From: Bacteroidota bacterium
GTDB lineage: Bacteria; Bacteroidota; Bacteroidia; AKYH767-A; 2013-40CM-41-45
Assembly (NCBI GenBank): GCA_016713765.1
Contig: JADJON010000001.1
Location: forward strand, 744,001-808,000
Reading direction: 5' to 3'
DNA: 64,000 nt
In this document: piece after piece, positions 46,301 to 55,186 of the stretch
Layout: each line of letters opens with the position of its first letter
Position numbering within the stretch: the stretch's first letter is position 1
The notes under the pieces: generated by a model
The model's input: only the letters and a program-made list of their open reading frames with translations
What the model was told of the DNA's origin: nothing
Databases searched by the model: none
Translations under genes and position numbers: made by a program

Positions 46301-48731
46301 AACTTTGTTCCGTCCGCTGGACGATGGCACGATCCCGCTGACCGTTGCGCACGGGTACCTTCCGGTAAAGGTCAGCCAGGCATCGACGCGCCTGCCCGTC
46401 AGTATCGTCGCCGCTGCCACCTCACGAAGCAAGCTGAAACAAACCATTACCGTACGCAGCGCGCCGAAGCAGGATATCGAAGTCACCGTCGCCGTCGTGG
46501 ATGAAGGCATTCTCTCCGTGAGCGGATACGAAACCCCCGATCCGCACGGGTTTTTCTATCAGAAGAAGGCCCTGGGCGTTAATGCGTATGATGTCTACCC
46601 GTTCCTGCTGCCGGACCTTGCCTTGCGCCGTTCCAGTGTCGGTGGTGATGCGGAATATTCGAAACGCATGGGCAAGCGGAACAACCCCCTGGCCAATAAG
46701 CGTGTGAAACTGGTAGCAGCCTGGAGCGGTATCCTGAAGACCGATGGTAGGGGCGAGGCCAAGTACACCCTGGACATCCCCCAGTTCTCCGGCGATTTGC
46801 GCGTCATGGCTTGCGCGTATAAGGATAACGCGTTTGGCAGCGCGGAGCATCATATGAAAATAGCCGATCCGGTTGTCATCAGCACCGGCTTGCCGCGTTT
46901 CCTCTCACCGCGTGATACCGTACAGATGCCGGTTACGCTGACCAACACCACCAAACAGGCGCAGCGTGTCACCGTGAATCTGAGTAAGAGCGGTCCGCTT
47001 GCGTTTGCCGGAAGCACATCGAAAGAAGTGAGCCTCCCGGCCAATGGGGAGGGTCGTATCCTGGTTCCGCTCTATGCCAGCGCTTCGGTGGGAGCGGGAA
47101 GTGTCACCGTTGCGGTCAGCATGCAGGGAGAAACCTTCACCGACGTAACGGATATCACGGTTCGTCCGCCGGCTACGTTCGAGCGACGAAGCGGTTCGGG
47201 CGAGGTGAAAACACGGGCGCAGTTTTCGCTGTCCAACGATTTCGTGCCGGGTTCTGCCGAGGCTACACTTTTGGTTAGCAGAAATCCGATGGTGCAGTTC
47301 ACCAAACCGCTGAATTATCTTATCGGTTACCCGTACGGTTGCGTCGAACAAACCACTTCACAGGCTTTCCCGCAGATCTACTATGCGGACCTGGTCAAGA
47401 ACATGAAGTTCAAAGGTGCCCGGGGTCAGAATCCTGCTTTCAACGTTCAGGAAGCCATCCGGAAATTGCAATCGATGCAGTTATACAATGGCGGACTGGC
47501 GTATTGGCCGGGAGGGGATAATGAAAGTTGGTGGGGTACGGTGTATGCCATGCACTTCTTGTGTGAGGCCCGAAAAGCGGGATACGATGTGAACGGCGAG
47601 GTGATCCGTAAAGGACTTGCCTATATCGCCATGAAGACCAAGTCGCATACGATCGAGAAGGACTATGCCTACGACAACGGCAGCGGGCAAACCCTTGTCC
47701 GGAATATTTATGCCAAGGAGAATTTCTACGGCCTCTTCGTGCTGGCGGCCTTCGGGAAAGCTGACCTGGCTTCGATGAACTACTTCAAGAGCAACATCAG
47801 CATGCTGGCGCTCGATTCCAGGTACCTGCTGGCTGCTTCTTATTTGGCAGTCGGCGACCGTACTAATTACCAGTCGTTACTTCCGACCGCCTTTGCTGGT
47901 GAAGCATCGAAGCGCGTACTCTCCGGCAGTTTCTATTCCTATCTGCGCGATCAGGCGCTTGCGGCCAGTGTCTTGCTGGATGTAGACCCGGATAATCCGC
48001 AAATCCCGATCATGCTGCGACATCTCAGTCAGCAGGTCAACAGCGAGCCATGGCTCAACACACAGGAAGCGGCCTTCGCTTTTATGGCGTTGGGCAAGTA
48101 CATGCGTCGTTTGCCGGCGGTGTCTCCCACCGCCACCATCCGTGTGAACGGCAAAGAAGCCGGTAATTTCGCGGGTGATGACCTGAGCCTGTCGAAAGGA
48201 CTTACAGGCGGCACCGTCGATATTGAAGTCAAGGGACAGAGCCCGGTCTTCTACTTCTGGCAGCTCGATGGTTTGCCGGCTTCCGCCCGGAATAAGGAAT
48301 CCGACCAGTTCCTGCAGGTGCGTCGCCGCGTCCTCAATCGTGCCGGACAACCGGTCAACCTGAACGCGATTCGCCAGGGCGAACTGTTGGTCATCGACCT
48401 GAGCCTCACCTCCATCGAACGCAGCTCGGTGGAAAATGTGGTGGTAACCGATCTGCTGCCCGCCGGTTTCGAGATTGAGAATCCCCGCCTGACCGAAGCC
48501 CGCGAGATGCCCTGGATCAAGGATGCCTCCACGCCGGAGTACTTCGACGTACGGGATGACCGTATCCACTTCTTCACGACAGCCACCAACACGACGAAGC
48601 ATTTCTATTACGTAGTGCGCGCCGTGTCGCCCGGAACCTATATACAAGGTTCGGTTGGAGCCGACGCGATGTACGACGGCAGTTATCACAGTTATTCCGG
48701 CAGCGGCTCGGTCCGTATCCTGGCGCCCTGA
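43305..48731 (+). CDS. Alpha-2-macroglobulin-family lipoprotein
   Basis: 1808 residues. Lipoprotein signal ends VFTSCRR (Cys18). A long series of macroglobulin domains follows, with the MG2-type stretch FLYGDRDLYRPGETVHLNTIV near residue 570-590 (in parts) and the bait-region neighbourhood after it. The intact thioester motif is CVEQ (Cys1346 in YPYGCVEQTTSQAFPQ), followed by the alpha-helical thioester domain. Bacterial A2Ms trap proteases in the periplasm. The partner penicillin-binding protein 1C gene begins 7 bases after its stop, the classical yfhM-pbpC arrangement. Together they are thought to protect and repair the cell wall during attack. Confidence 0.95.
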   Translation: MKRLSFFIAVLAVVFTSCRRNQVSLVQHNFGEEVEQQQNLVFTFDKDLAPDSLQNVWDSTEYVRFEPKVDGKFRWNNARELVFSPSTGFAPSTDYKATITDAVLKLNGQYGSVGEPKSMGFHSPYLKMTGANGYWVVSDMQPGRAALSIALDFNYPVDPTAVSSLLKLKLGEREVSYQLRTQAPSAGLELLVDGIERSSMSDLSLSLLLQKGLPIHQGTFKTKDDQQLSIAIPNPDELEITQAIPETEGMESRIRVFTTQAIDPESISQSVSVEPQVPFTASATQGGFLLNGEFQSGTAYTLTVSTELRGMLGGSLKEEYKSTVTMGEIEPAIAFMSQKGVYLSSAGSRNIGVRISSIPKVQVTVWKVYENNILHYLRSSRYSDYWYDENGEYASTGSFVYNTYEIGSYADKVYDRQVETRDLARKGSLNMLNLSFDDLGVHKGIYLVSIASTDDRWINATKLVALSDVGMIVKHSDNELVIFTNSIRTADPVHGAQVTLMSSNNQVVGTTRTDRDGIARFSNLRNLLGTFVPAMVTVRHDGDFNYLYFNDARVNTARYDVGGRRSNSTGQFAFLYGDRDLYRPGETVHLNTIVRDEAWKPVADVPVKVRLVQPNGKEFRMVRGQLSKQGSFSTDIPVPEAAMTGRYHAEIYTANDVLIAGSDIQIEEFMPDRIDVMVQLSKPSILSNEGLDVGISAVNFFGPPAANRRYEVEFSVVRKVFRPKGFDGYDFTVKTENGAALLSNDLHEGTTDENGKATVAFPAHPEWKDEGLLQGNAYVTVTDENGRPVNRTETFPIHTQEVYFGAKLTEYYVNRGERFRIPVVAVNTEGKAVGASARIQVVRFDWYSAIEREEYGSRYRYISHKKERMVFDQTVNIPAAGFDFVYTPAESGEYEIRVSGPDAEHGFSKNFYAFGWGYTTNTSFEVNTEGQVDMQADKDEYQVGDKAKILFKTPFNGKLLVTIETDGLLEHRYLTTDKKGAVLEIPIKQDLLPNFYVSATLFRPLDDGTIPLTVAHGYLPVKVSQASTRLPVSIVAAATSRSKLKQTITVRSAPKQDIEVTVAVVDEGILSVSGYETPDPHGFFYQKKALGVNAYDVYPFLLPDLALRRSSVGGDAEYSKRMGKRNNPLANKRVKLVAAWSGILKTDGRGEAKYTLDIPQFSGDLRVMACAYKDNAFGSAEHHMKIADPVVISTGLPRFLSPRDTVQMPVTLTNTTKQAQRVTVNLSKSGPLAFAGSTSKEVSLPANGEGRILVPLYASASVGAGSVTVAVSMQGETFTDVTDITVRPPATFERRSGSGEVKTRAQFSLSNDFVPGSAEATLLVSRNPMVQFTKPLNYLIGYPYGCVEQTTSQAFPQIYYADLVKNMKFKGARGQNPAFNVQEAIRKLQSMQLYNGGLAYWPGGDNESWWGTVYAMHFLCEARKAGYDVNGEVIRKGLAYIAMKTKSHTIEKDYAYDNGSGQTLVRNIYAKENFYGLFVLAAFGKADLASMNYFKSNISMLALDSRYLLAASYLAVGDRTNYQSLLPTAFAGEASKRVLSGSFYSYLRDQALAASVLLDVDPDNPQIPIMLRHLSQQVNSEPWLNTQEAAFAFMALGKYMRRLPAVSPTATIRVNGKEAGNFAGDDLSLSKGLTGGTVDIEVKGQSPVFYFWQLDGLPASARNKESDQFLQVRRRVLNRAGQPVNLNAIRQGELLVIDLSLTSIERSSVENVVVTDLLPAGFEIENPRLTEAREMPWIKDASTPEYFDVRDDRIHFFTTATNTTKHFYYVVRAVSPGTYIQGSVGADAMYDGSYHSYSGSGSVRILAP

Positions 48732-48738
48732 TCCTTGA

Positions 48739-51063
48739 ATGATTCCGCGGATTGGATCAATACCGCAACGGTGGAGGCGATGGCTAAAAGTCATCGCTTT
48801 TCCCGTTTTGGTACTGCTGATCTTCCTGCTGTTTGACCGGCTGTTTCCCTTACGCGTATCCGTTCCCTATTCACAAGTTATTACTTCATCCGACGGAAGC
48901 ATCTTACAAGCCTTTCTTTCCCCGGACGACAAGTGGCGGCTCTATGTGGAACCGGACCGTATAACGCCGGAGCTTGAAACGGCGATCCTCTTCAAAGAAG
49001 ATAAGTACTTTCACTGGCATCCCGGCGTGAATCCGGTGGCGGTGGTGCGCGCCGCGTGGAACAATCTGGTGACCGGACACCGCACATCCGGCGCGTCCAC
49101 CATTACCATGCAGGTTGCCCGCTTGCTGGAACCGGCACCGCGTACGCTCGGAAGTAAGTTGCGTGAAACGTTTCGGGCTTTTCAGCTCGAATGGCATTTT
49201 TCGAAGGCGGAGATCTTCCGCCTTTATCTGAACCTCGTTCCTTATGGCGGAAATGTAGAGGGGATCGCATCGGCTTCTTATCGCTATTTCGGCCGGACGA
49301 CCGATCAGTTATCGCTTGCGCAGATCGTGACACTCGCCATCGTTCCGAACCGGCCCGGCAGCTGGCGTCCCGGTGAAACGAACCAGCGGCTGCTCGCAGG
49401 ACGGAACCGGTGGTTAGGGAAAATGCGAACGCAGGAATTGTTTTCGGAGGCGGTGATCCGCGATGCATTGGAAGAGCCGTTGACCATCGATCGTCCGGAG
49501 CCAGCCCGTTGGGCACCCCATCTCACCGCACGGATCCACCGTGCCATACCGGATCAGCCTGTCGTCAGGACCACGATCGCTTTGCGTCGACAGCAGCAGG
49601 TACAGACGATCGTTGCGAACTATCAGCGTAGTCTCCGACACTACGGCATCCACAACGCGGCGGTCCTGGTCGTCAATAACGCAACCCGGGCGGTGGAAGC
49701 GTATGTCGGCTCTCCCGACTTCGACGATAACGGACATGGCGGACAGGTTGACGGAGTACGTGCGGTACGCTCGCCGGGATCCACGCTCAAGCCGCTTGTG
49801 TACGGTATCGCCTTCGATCTCGGCTTATTGACACCCAAGCGGATCATCGATGATGTACCCGTCAACTTCGGTGGTTATGCTCCCGACAATTTCGACGAAC
49901 ACTTTAGCGGCCCTGTGACAATCGAAGACGCGCTCGCCCGTTCCCTGAACATTCCCGCGGTAAAAACGCTGCAGCAGATCGGATTGGCTACCATGATCGA
50001 CCGGATGCGTACCGCGGGATTCGAACAAGCCCGGCACCAGGAAAAGAGTCTCGGGCTTTCTCTTGTTTTGGGCGGTTGCGGTGTTCGCCTGGAGGAACTG
50101 ACCGCCTTGTTCGCCGCGCTGGCGGATTCGGGTTACTATGCGCCGCTGCGTTATTTAGCGGATGACAGTGTGCGCACCGGTGTTCCGGTGATCGGTGAAG
50201 GCGCGGCGGAGATGCTCCGCGACATCCTCGTACTCCCCAATCGCCCCGACCTGCCCGCCTCGGCCGGAGAACGTTCGCGCTCCGTGCGTATCGCCTGGAA
50301 GACCGGGACCAGTTATGGCCGCCGCGATGGCTGGAGTATCGGGTATAATCCGCGCTATACGATCGGTGTTTGGGTCGGGAATTTTTCCGGCGAAGGAGTA
50401 CCCGAACTCACCGGAGCCGACCGTGCGACACCTTTGCTGTTCGAGTTGTTTCATGCGCTGGACTATAACAGTGCCGGCACCTGGTTCAAGCCCGGAAAGG
50501 GGACTGACTTCCGCTTGGTTTGTAAGGAAAGCGGCCAGGTGCCTTCCGAACATTGCGCGGAGACGGTCATTGATCAGTTTTTACCGGGCATTTCCTCTGT
50601 TGTGCGATGTGGGCATGAAGTGGAAATAGCCACCGACCCGCGCGGGAGCATTTCGTATTGTACCAGTTGTAAACCGGAGACCGGATATCGAATGCAGTGG
50701 TTTCCGAATCCGGCTGCGGACCTGGCCCGATTCTATGATTCCGAGCAGATCCCATACATAAAGATACCACCTCACAATCCGGCGTGTACACGCGTGCAAC
50801 GGGAACAGGCTCCGGTGATCGTATCCCTGCAGGATGGAAAAGAATACTTGATTGAGCAGGATGGCGGCGAACAATTGCCGCTCAATGCCCAACCGGCGAA
50901 CGATGTTCGCCAGCACTATTGGTACGTGAATGACCGGTTCGTCGGCGCGTGTGAACCCTCGGAAACAGTTTTCCTCAAACCGCTGGCGGGAACGAGTAAG
51001 ATCTCCTGCAGCGACGACAAGGGCCGCAACCGGGATATCCGAATCAGTGTTCGGTTTTATTGA
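48739..51063 (+). CDS. pbpC: Penicillin-binding protein 1C (transglycosylase/transpeptidase)
   Basis: 774 residues. An N-terminal membrane anchor (about 17-35), then the GT51 transglycosylase domain with catalytic Glu87 in EDKYFHWHPG and the TSGASTITMQVARL segment. The transpeptidase domain has SxxK at Ser348/Lys351 (SPGSTLKP), SLN and KTGT at 521-524. A C-terminal BiPBP_C-like domain follows (~680-774). It polymerises and crosslinks peptidoglycan in the periplasm. Cotranscribed with the macroglobulin gene; its 3' end overlaps the convergent epimerase gene by 20 bases. Confidence 0.95.
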   Translation: MIPRIGSIPQRWRRWLKVIAFPVLVLLIFLLFDRLFPLRVSVPYSQVITSSDGSILQAFLSPDDKWRLYVEPDRITPELETAILFKEDKYFHWHPGVNPVAVVRAAWNNLVTGHRTSGASTITMQVARLLEPAPRTLGSKLRETFRAFQLEWHFSKAEIFRLYLNLVPYGGNVEGIASASYRYFGRTTDQLSLAQIVTLAIVPNRPGSWRPGETNQRLLAGRNRWLGKMRTQELFSEAVIRDALEEPLTIDRPEPARWAPHLTARIHRAIPDQPVVRTTIALRRQQQVQTIVANYQRSLRHYGIHNAAVLVVNNATRAVEAYVGSPDFDDNGHGGQVDGVRAVRSPGSTLKPLVYGIAFDLGLLTPKRIIDDVPVNFGGYAPDNFDEHFSGPVTIEDALARSLNIPAVKTLQQIGLATMIDRMRTAGFEQARHQEKSLGLSLVLGGCGVRLEELTALFAALADSGYYAPLRYLADDSVRTGVPVIGEGAAEMLRDILVLPNRPDLPASAGERSRSVRIAWKTGTSYGRRDGWSIGYNPRYTIGVWVGNFSGEGVPELTGADRATPLLFELFHALDYNSAGTWFKPGKGTDFRLVCKESGQVPSEHCAETVIDQFLPGISSVVRCGHEVEIATDPRGSISYCTSCKPETGYRMQWFPNPAADLARFYDSEQIPYIKIPPHNPACTRVQREQAPVIVSLQDGKEYLIEQDGGEQLPLNAQPANDVRQHYWYVNDRFVGACEPSETVFLKPLAGTSKISCSDDKGRNRDIRISVRFY

Positions 51064-52045
51064 AGGCGATCATGCCGTCTTCTTCCCGTATCAGACCGTA
51101 TGGTTCCTTTTTCAAGATCAGGAAGCTGTCAAGGTCCGCGTAGTCGGCCAGGCTGCAAAGGTTGAGTGCCGATCCGATGCCGAGACTGGTTTCGACCATA
51201 CAACCGATCATAGTACGCAGGCCCAGGCGTTTCGCTTCCCGAAGAATCCGTAAGCCGTTGGAATAACCGCCCGCTTTCATCAGTTTCATGTTCACGCCAT
51301 GGTACGCGGCACTGATGAATGCCATATCCGGTTCGTCGGTTACCGCTTCGTCGGCGAAATGCGGGAAGGGGCAGTACTTTTTCAGGTAAAGTGATTCTTC
51401 CCGTAGCCGGTCGGGCAGGGCTTGTTCCACGAATTCAATGGGCAGGCGACGGATCTTTTCCAGCAACCGGATGAATTCTTCCACATCGGTGAACGCCTCG
51501 TTCGCGTCGACCATGACCGGGGCTTTGGTGAACGTGCAGAGTTCGGCGATCGAATCATAGGCGGACTCCCGGTCGATCTTGAGTTTCAGGTACCGGAAGC
51601 GGCTCAGTTGCTCCCGATCGTAAAACGCTCGCAATTGTCCGGGGTCGATGATCGGAATGGTGTACGAGGTAGGAACACGTCCCGGTGCGTCGAGCGAGAG
51701 TGCGCGATACAGTTCTTCCCGACGGTTGCCGCTGGCGAAGTGCCAGGCAGCCGATTCGATGGCGAAGCGCAGGGCGTTGGAACAACCGGAGGCCCGAGCG
51801 ATCCGGACGTATGCTTCCGGCGTACGCTGTTCCGGACCCGTCGCAGAAACAAATCGGAGGAACTCTTCCTGTAGTCGTTCCGGGGATTCACCGTAACGGA
51901 CATTCGGCGCCGCTTCGCCCTGACCTTCCACGGAACCGTCGGCGAGGGTGACGATCAGGTTCGTCTTTTCGTCGGTGGCGTTTCGGGAGATCTTCCAGGT
52001 GTACCGGAGTTCGAGTCGAACCGGTTCGATGGACCACTGCAACAT
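51044..52045 (-). CDS. Dipeptide (L-Ala-D/L-Glu) epimerase, enolase superfamily
   Basis: 333 residues from the ATG at 52045. Enolase-superfamily muconate-lactonizing fold: catalytic KxK (YLKLKID), metal ligands in VDANEAF, FVEQALP and HFADEAVTD, and the second general base in NMKLMKAGG. Relatives epimerise L-Ala-D-Glu from recycled murein to L-Ala-L-Glu so it can be degraded. The cell-wall genes opposite it agree with that role, but other dipeptides are possible substrates. Confidence 0.85.
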   Translation of the reverse strand: MLQWSIEPVRLELRYTWKISRNATDEKTNLIVTLADGSVEGQGEAAPNVRYGESPERLQEEFLRFVSATGPEQRTPEAYVRIARASGCSNALRFAIESAAWHFASGNRREELYRALSLDAPGRVPTSYTIPIIDPGQLRAFYDREQLSRFRYLKLKIDRESAYDSIAELCTFTKAPVMVDANEAFTDVEEFIRLLEKIRRLPIEFVEQALPDRLREESLYLKKYCPFPHFADEAVTDEPDMAFISAAYHGVNMKLMKAGGYSNGLRILREAKRLGLRTMIGCMVETSLGIGSALNLCSLADYADLDSFLILKKEPYGLIREEDGMIAFNKTEH

Positions 52046-52069
52046 GCGGCTGGATGAGAATGACAAAGC

Positions 52070-52110
52070 AAATAAAACAAAAGTCCCTCGTTCGTGATGA
52101 GCGAGGGACT
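52070..52110 (-). terminator. Terminator of the small Lys/Ala peptide gene
   Basis: On the minus strand, stem AGTCCCTCG / CGAGGGACT with an eleven-base loop, then TTTTGTTTTATTTG. It follows the peptide stop codon by 36 bases. Confidence 0.82.
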
Positions 52111-52145
52111 CTTGCAGACCGCTACTAGAGCGGGAAGCGTTACGC

Positions 52146-52217
52146 TTACTTCTTCTTCTTAGCTGCTTTCTTGGTAGCTTTCTTAGCTTTCTTAGCAGCT
52201 TTCTTTGCTTTTGCCAT
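52146..52217 (-). CDS. 23-residue lysine/alanine peptide (micro-histone-like)
   Basis: ATG at 52217, TAA at 52146-52148. The peptide has 13 lysines, 8 alanines, one threonine and the initiator methionine, in AKK/AAKK repeats. This is the composition of the tail of bacterial H1-like proteins (Hc1-type) without any other domain. Support for a real gene: a perfect -7 element 30 bases upstream (52248-52255) and a strong terminator downstream (52070-52110), giving a ~170-nt transcript. It would be expected to bind nucleic acid. Alternatives are a structured small RNA that happens to have an open frame. It is not long enough to show in usual gene calls. Confidence 0.72.
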   Translation of the reverse strand: MAKAKKAAKKAKKATKKAAKKKK

Positions 52218-52247
52218 AGTTAGAAGTTTTTGATTGTTATGACTACT

Positions 52248-52255
52248 CAAACATA
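52248..52255 (-). promoter_or_regulatory. Bacteroidota -7 element (TATGTTTG) for the small peptide gene
   Basis: Exact TAnnTTTG match on the minus strand, start codon 30 bases downstream. No strong -33. Confidence 0.7.
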
Positions 52256-52707
52256 ATTAATTAAAAAAGGTTACACTGTTTGTACCCAAAATTCTATCAA
52301 CATGAAATTGTTGATTTCGTTGACGGTGTTTTCGTGCTTCAATCATGTGCATTCATGCGTGTCGCAACGAAGTTGATGATGCTTGCAAAGCCGCTACCAC
52401 AGCGACTTTGCAATGCTTTGCAAAACATGTGGAAGGTGATGCATCGCGTGTGACGCGTGTTGTTGTCGTGATCGCGAAATGGAGTTATTCACAATGACCT
52501 CCTGCCGAAAAAAGTTGGCGAAGAGATCAAAGTTGCACGATCAGCGACCGGTGAACTACTCATTTCGACCCTTTCCATGTGCTCCGGTTGGCGATTCGTC
52601 GATCATCTGTCCATGATCGAACGGATCTTGATAACCACTATACCTATATATATAGTAACATCCGGTCAACCGTCGTATCATTCACTGTTCGATCCGGCTC
52701 ATTTCGT
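52256..52707. other. Intergenic region with dyads, no gene seen
   Basis: A hairpin at 52383-52413 has arms TTGCAAAG / CTTTGCAA and inner CGCT / AGCG; another CTTTGCAA follows at 52416-52423. A second dyad CGATCAT / ATGATCG lies at 52600-52619, and ACTATA / TATAGT near 52636-52656. TTATTCACA at 52485-52493 equals a DnaA-box variant but is alone. No open frame with protein-like features. Confidence 0.6.
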
Positions 52708-52715
52708 TACTTTTG
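52708..52715 (+). promoter_or_regulatory. Bacteroidota -7 element (TACTTTTG) for the histidine kinase
   Basis: Exact TAnnTTTG match 26 bases before the ATG at 52741. Confidence 0.7.
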
Positions 52716-52740
52716 ATCGTTCGGTCACGCACTACCGGGA

Positions 52741-54765
52741 ATGATCACCAGTTTTCAGGAAACACTACGATCGCAGGCGCTCAGGAACCAGCGGTCATTG
52801 AATGTTTTTTCCGCCATCGTCGTGACGATCCTCGGATTCCTGTTCGAGTTCGCCTATCACGACGGTTACATTCTCATTTCGGGACTACTGGTGTCGATGT
52901 TGATGACGTCGAACTATTTCCTGTCTTACTACAACGATTTCTATCGCGACAAGCTTCGCCAGATCACGGAGCTATCGGTCTTCATCCTGCACTTTTGGGC
53001 CTTGTTCGTGGCTTACCAGCGTAATTTCGAGATTGATGTCCTGTTACCGGTGGCCATCTCGACGTTCACCTTTAGCCTGGTGTTCGACAAGTTCTTCCGA
53101 AGCCTGATCTTCCTGTTCACCATCACGACGGTCCTGCTGATCCTGATGCTGACCACCCATCACTGGCGTCCGGAATATACCATCACCCTGGTTTCCCTGT
53201 ATGCCGGCGCGTTTCTGTCCGATCAGATCCTCAAGCGGAAGAAGCAGTACCATGGGATCCTGGAAAAGCAGGAAGAGCGCTACATCTCGCTCGTGGAAAA
53301 CATGAACGACGGACTGGTCTATATCGACAACGACCGGACGGTCCAGTTCGTCAACGATACCTTTTGTCAGATCTCCGGCTATACCCGGGAACAGGTCATC
53401 GGCAAGGATCTGATCGAGTTCGCGCCGGAAGCCCAACTTGATTCTCCGAATTCGTTCTATCGCCGCCTGCGGGAAGGGAACAATGTCCGGGTAGAGTCCG
53501 AACTCAGTAAGTGGAGCGGACAAGTGATCCGGGTGCAGAAGTCCGGCGCCCCGTATTTCGGAGAAGGCCGAAAACGAATGGGCTCCATGGTGGTGTTTAC
53601 TGACATCTCGGGTCTATACGATGCGCGGGAGCAATTGAAAAAATCCGAGGAAGGCTACCGGACGTTCATCGAGCAGAGCGCTGTCGGAATCTGGCGCGCC
53701 GAGTACCGTCAACCGATTCCCGTTGACCTTCCCATCGATCAACAGGTGGAGTTGCTGCTCGATACCGGGATCATCGTCGAATGCAACGACTTCATGGCCC
53801 GAATGTATGGACACTCCGATCGGGCGGATCTGATCGGACGCAGGATCCGGGATTTCTATTACATCGAGAACAACCTCGACGAGCAAAAGACGCGGGAGCT
53901 GATGTCGGCCTATATTCAGAACAACTACCGGGTCAGCAATGCGGAGTCGAAAGAACTCGACAAACACGGCAGTATCCGCTATATGCTGAACAATAACATC
54001 GGGATCGTCGAAAATGGTCACCTGATGCGGACCTGGGGCGTCCAAACCGATATCACCGACCGGAAACGAACCGAACGCGAACTGTTGGAGACCAACCAGG
54101 AACTGGACACCTTCTTTTATAAGGCCTCCCACGATCTGAAGGGTCCGTTGGCCAGCGTCATGGGCATCGTCAACCTGGCGCGCATTGAATCCCGTGACCA
54201 GATCATGTCCAACTATTTCGACATGATCGAGACCAGCATCAAGCGACTTGACCAGACACTCCTCGACCTGATCGAGTTGGCGAGAACGCGAAAAGGGGCC
54301 AGCAAGCTCAGCAGTATCCGCGTTCATGACCTCGTAGGCGAGATCCTGCACTCCCTCCGGCACCTGCCGCATTATTCCCGGATCAATTTCGAGCTCAAGA
54401 TCGACGACCAGCTCGAGATCATCTCAGATAAGGTCCTGGTGCTTTCCGTTTTCCAGAACCTGATCCACAATGCCATCAACTACTGCAATCCGGACAGCCC
54501 CTGGATCAGGATTCGGGTCGACGGCAATCCGAACGGTATCAACATCGAGATCACCGATAACGGGAAGGGAATCCCGGAAAAGATCCAGGGCCGGGTGTTC
54601 GAGATGTTCTATCGCGGCAATCCCGATTCCAGCGGTTCCGGTCTCGGACTCTTTATTGTAAAGAACGCCCTCGAGAAACTCAAAGGAAAGATCCGGTTCA
54701 TCAGCGCCCCGGGTCGCGGGACGTCCTTCTATGTGGAAATTCCCAGCGCGCTGTCGGAATCCTGA
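52741..54765 (+). CDS. Membrane-bound PAS histidine kinase
   Basis: 674 residues. About six membrane helices in the first ~190 residues, then two PAS domains (~180-300, LVENMNDGLVYIDNDRTVQF; ~305-450, with TWGVQTDITDRKR at its end). The HisKA domain has His464 in FFYKASHDLKGPLASVMG; the ATPase domain has NLIHNAINYC, DNGKGIP and GSGLGLFIV. Signals are unknown. No response regulator is adjacent, so it probably works with orphan regulators such as the pair at 39316-40143, though nothing proves that link. The methylmalonyl-CoA epimerase gene follows 13 bases after the stop. Confidence 0.92.
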   Translation: MITSFQETLRSQALRNQRSLNVFSAIVVTILGFLFEFAYHDGYILISGLLVSMLMTSNYFLSYYNDFYRDKLRQITELSVFILHFWALFVAYQRNFEIDVLLPVAISTFTFSLVFDKFFRSLIFLFTITTVLLILMLTTHHWRPEYTITLVSLYAGAFLSDQILKRKKQYHGILEKQEERYISLVENMNDGLVYIDNDRTVQFVNDTFCQISGYTREQVIGKDLIEFAPEAQLDSPNSFYRRLREGNNVRVESELSKWSGQVIRVQKSGAPYFGEGRKRMGSMVVFTDISGLYDAREQLKKSEEGYRTFIEQSAVGIWRAEYRQPIPVDLPIDQQVELLLDTGIIVECNDFMARMYGHSDRADLIGRRIRDFYYIENNLDEQKTRELMSAYIQNNYRVSNAESKELDKHGSIRYMLNNNIGIVENGHLMRTWGVQTDITDRKRTERELLETNQELDTFFYKASHDLKGPLASVMGIVNLARIESRDQIMSNYFDMIETSIKRLDQTLLDLIELARTRKGASKLSSIRVHDLVGEILHSLRHLPHYSRINFELKIDDQLEIISDKVLVLSVFQNLIHNAINYCNPDSPWIRIRVDGNPNGINIEITDNGKGIPEKIQGRVFEMFYRGNPDSSGSGLGLFIVKNALEKLKGKIRFISAPGRGTSFYVEIPSALSES

Positions 54766-54778
54766 AATTACCAATCGT

Positions 54779-55183
54779 ATGTTCCTGAAGATCGAACACC
54801 TCGGCATCGCCGTCCGAAACCTGGAGTCGGCAAACAAACTCTTTGCAGCCCTCCTGGGTACAGAGCATTATAAGCAGGAGGCCGTCGAGCGGGAAAAGGT
54901 GACGACTTCCTTTTTTCAAATGGGTGGCAGCAAGATCGAGTTGCTGGAGGCGAGCGATCCGGAAAGCCCGATAGCGAAATTCATCGAAAAGCGTGGCGAG
55001 GGTATCCACCATATTGCGTTTGAAGTGGAAGATATCCGGGCAACGATCAAGCGGCTGAAGGAAGAAGGCTTTCATTTGCTGTCGGATGAACCCAAGCCGG
55101 GTGCCGATAACAAGCTCATCGCCTTCCTGCATCCCAAATCGACCAACGGCGTGCTGGTCGAGATCTGCCAGGAACGGCACTGA
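54779..55183 (+). CDS. mce: Methylmalonyl-CoA epimerase
   Basis: 134 residues, two glyoxalase-like half-folds. Opening MFLKIEHLGIAVRNLESA carries the first metal His; GEGIHHIAFEVEDI the second; VEICQE ends with the metal Glu. It interconverts (R)- and (S)-methylmalonyl-CoA in propionate metabolism. The ATG at 54779 is chosen by homology; an ATG at 54731 lies inside the kinase gene. Confidence 0.93.
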   Translation: MFLKIEHLGIAVRNLESANKLFAALLGTEHYKQEAVEREKVTTSFFQMGGSKIELLEASDPESPIAKFIEKRGEGIHHIAFEVEDIRATIKRLKEEGFHLLSDEPKPGADNKLIAFLHPKSTNGVLVEICQERH

Positions 55184-55186
55184 CCG

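Noticed and set aside
52485..52493. DnaA box and replication origin
   Set aside because: A single TTATTCACA, with no cluster of boxes, no dnaA or dnaN nearby. TTATCCACC at 32528 in a hairpin remnant is also isolated.
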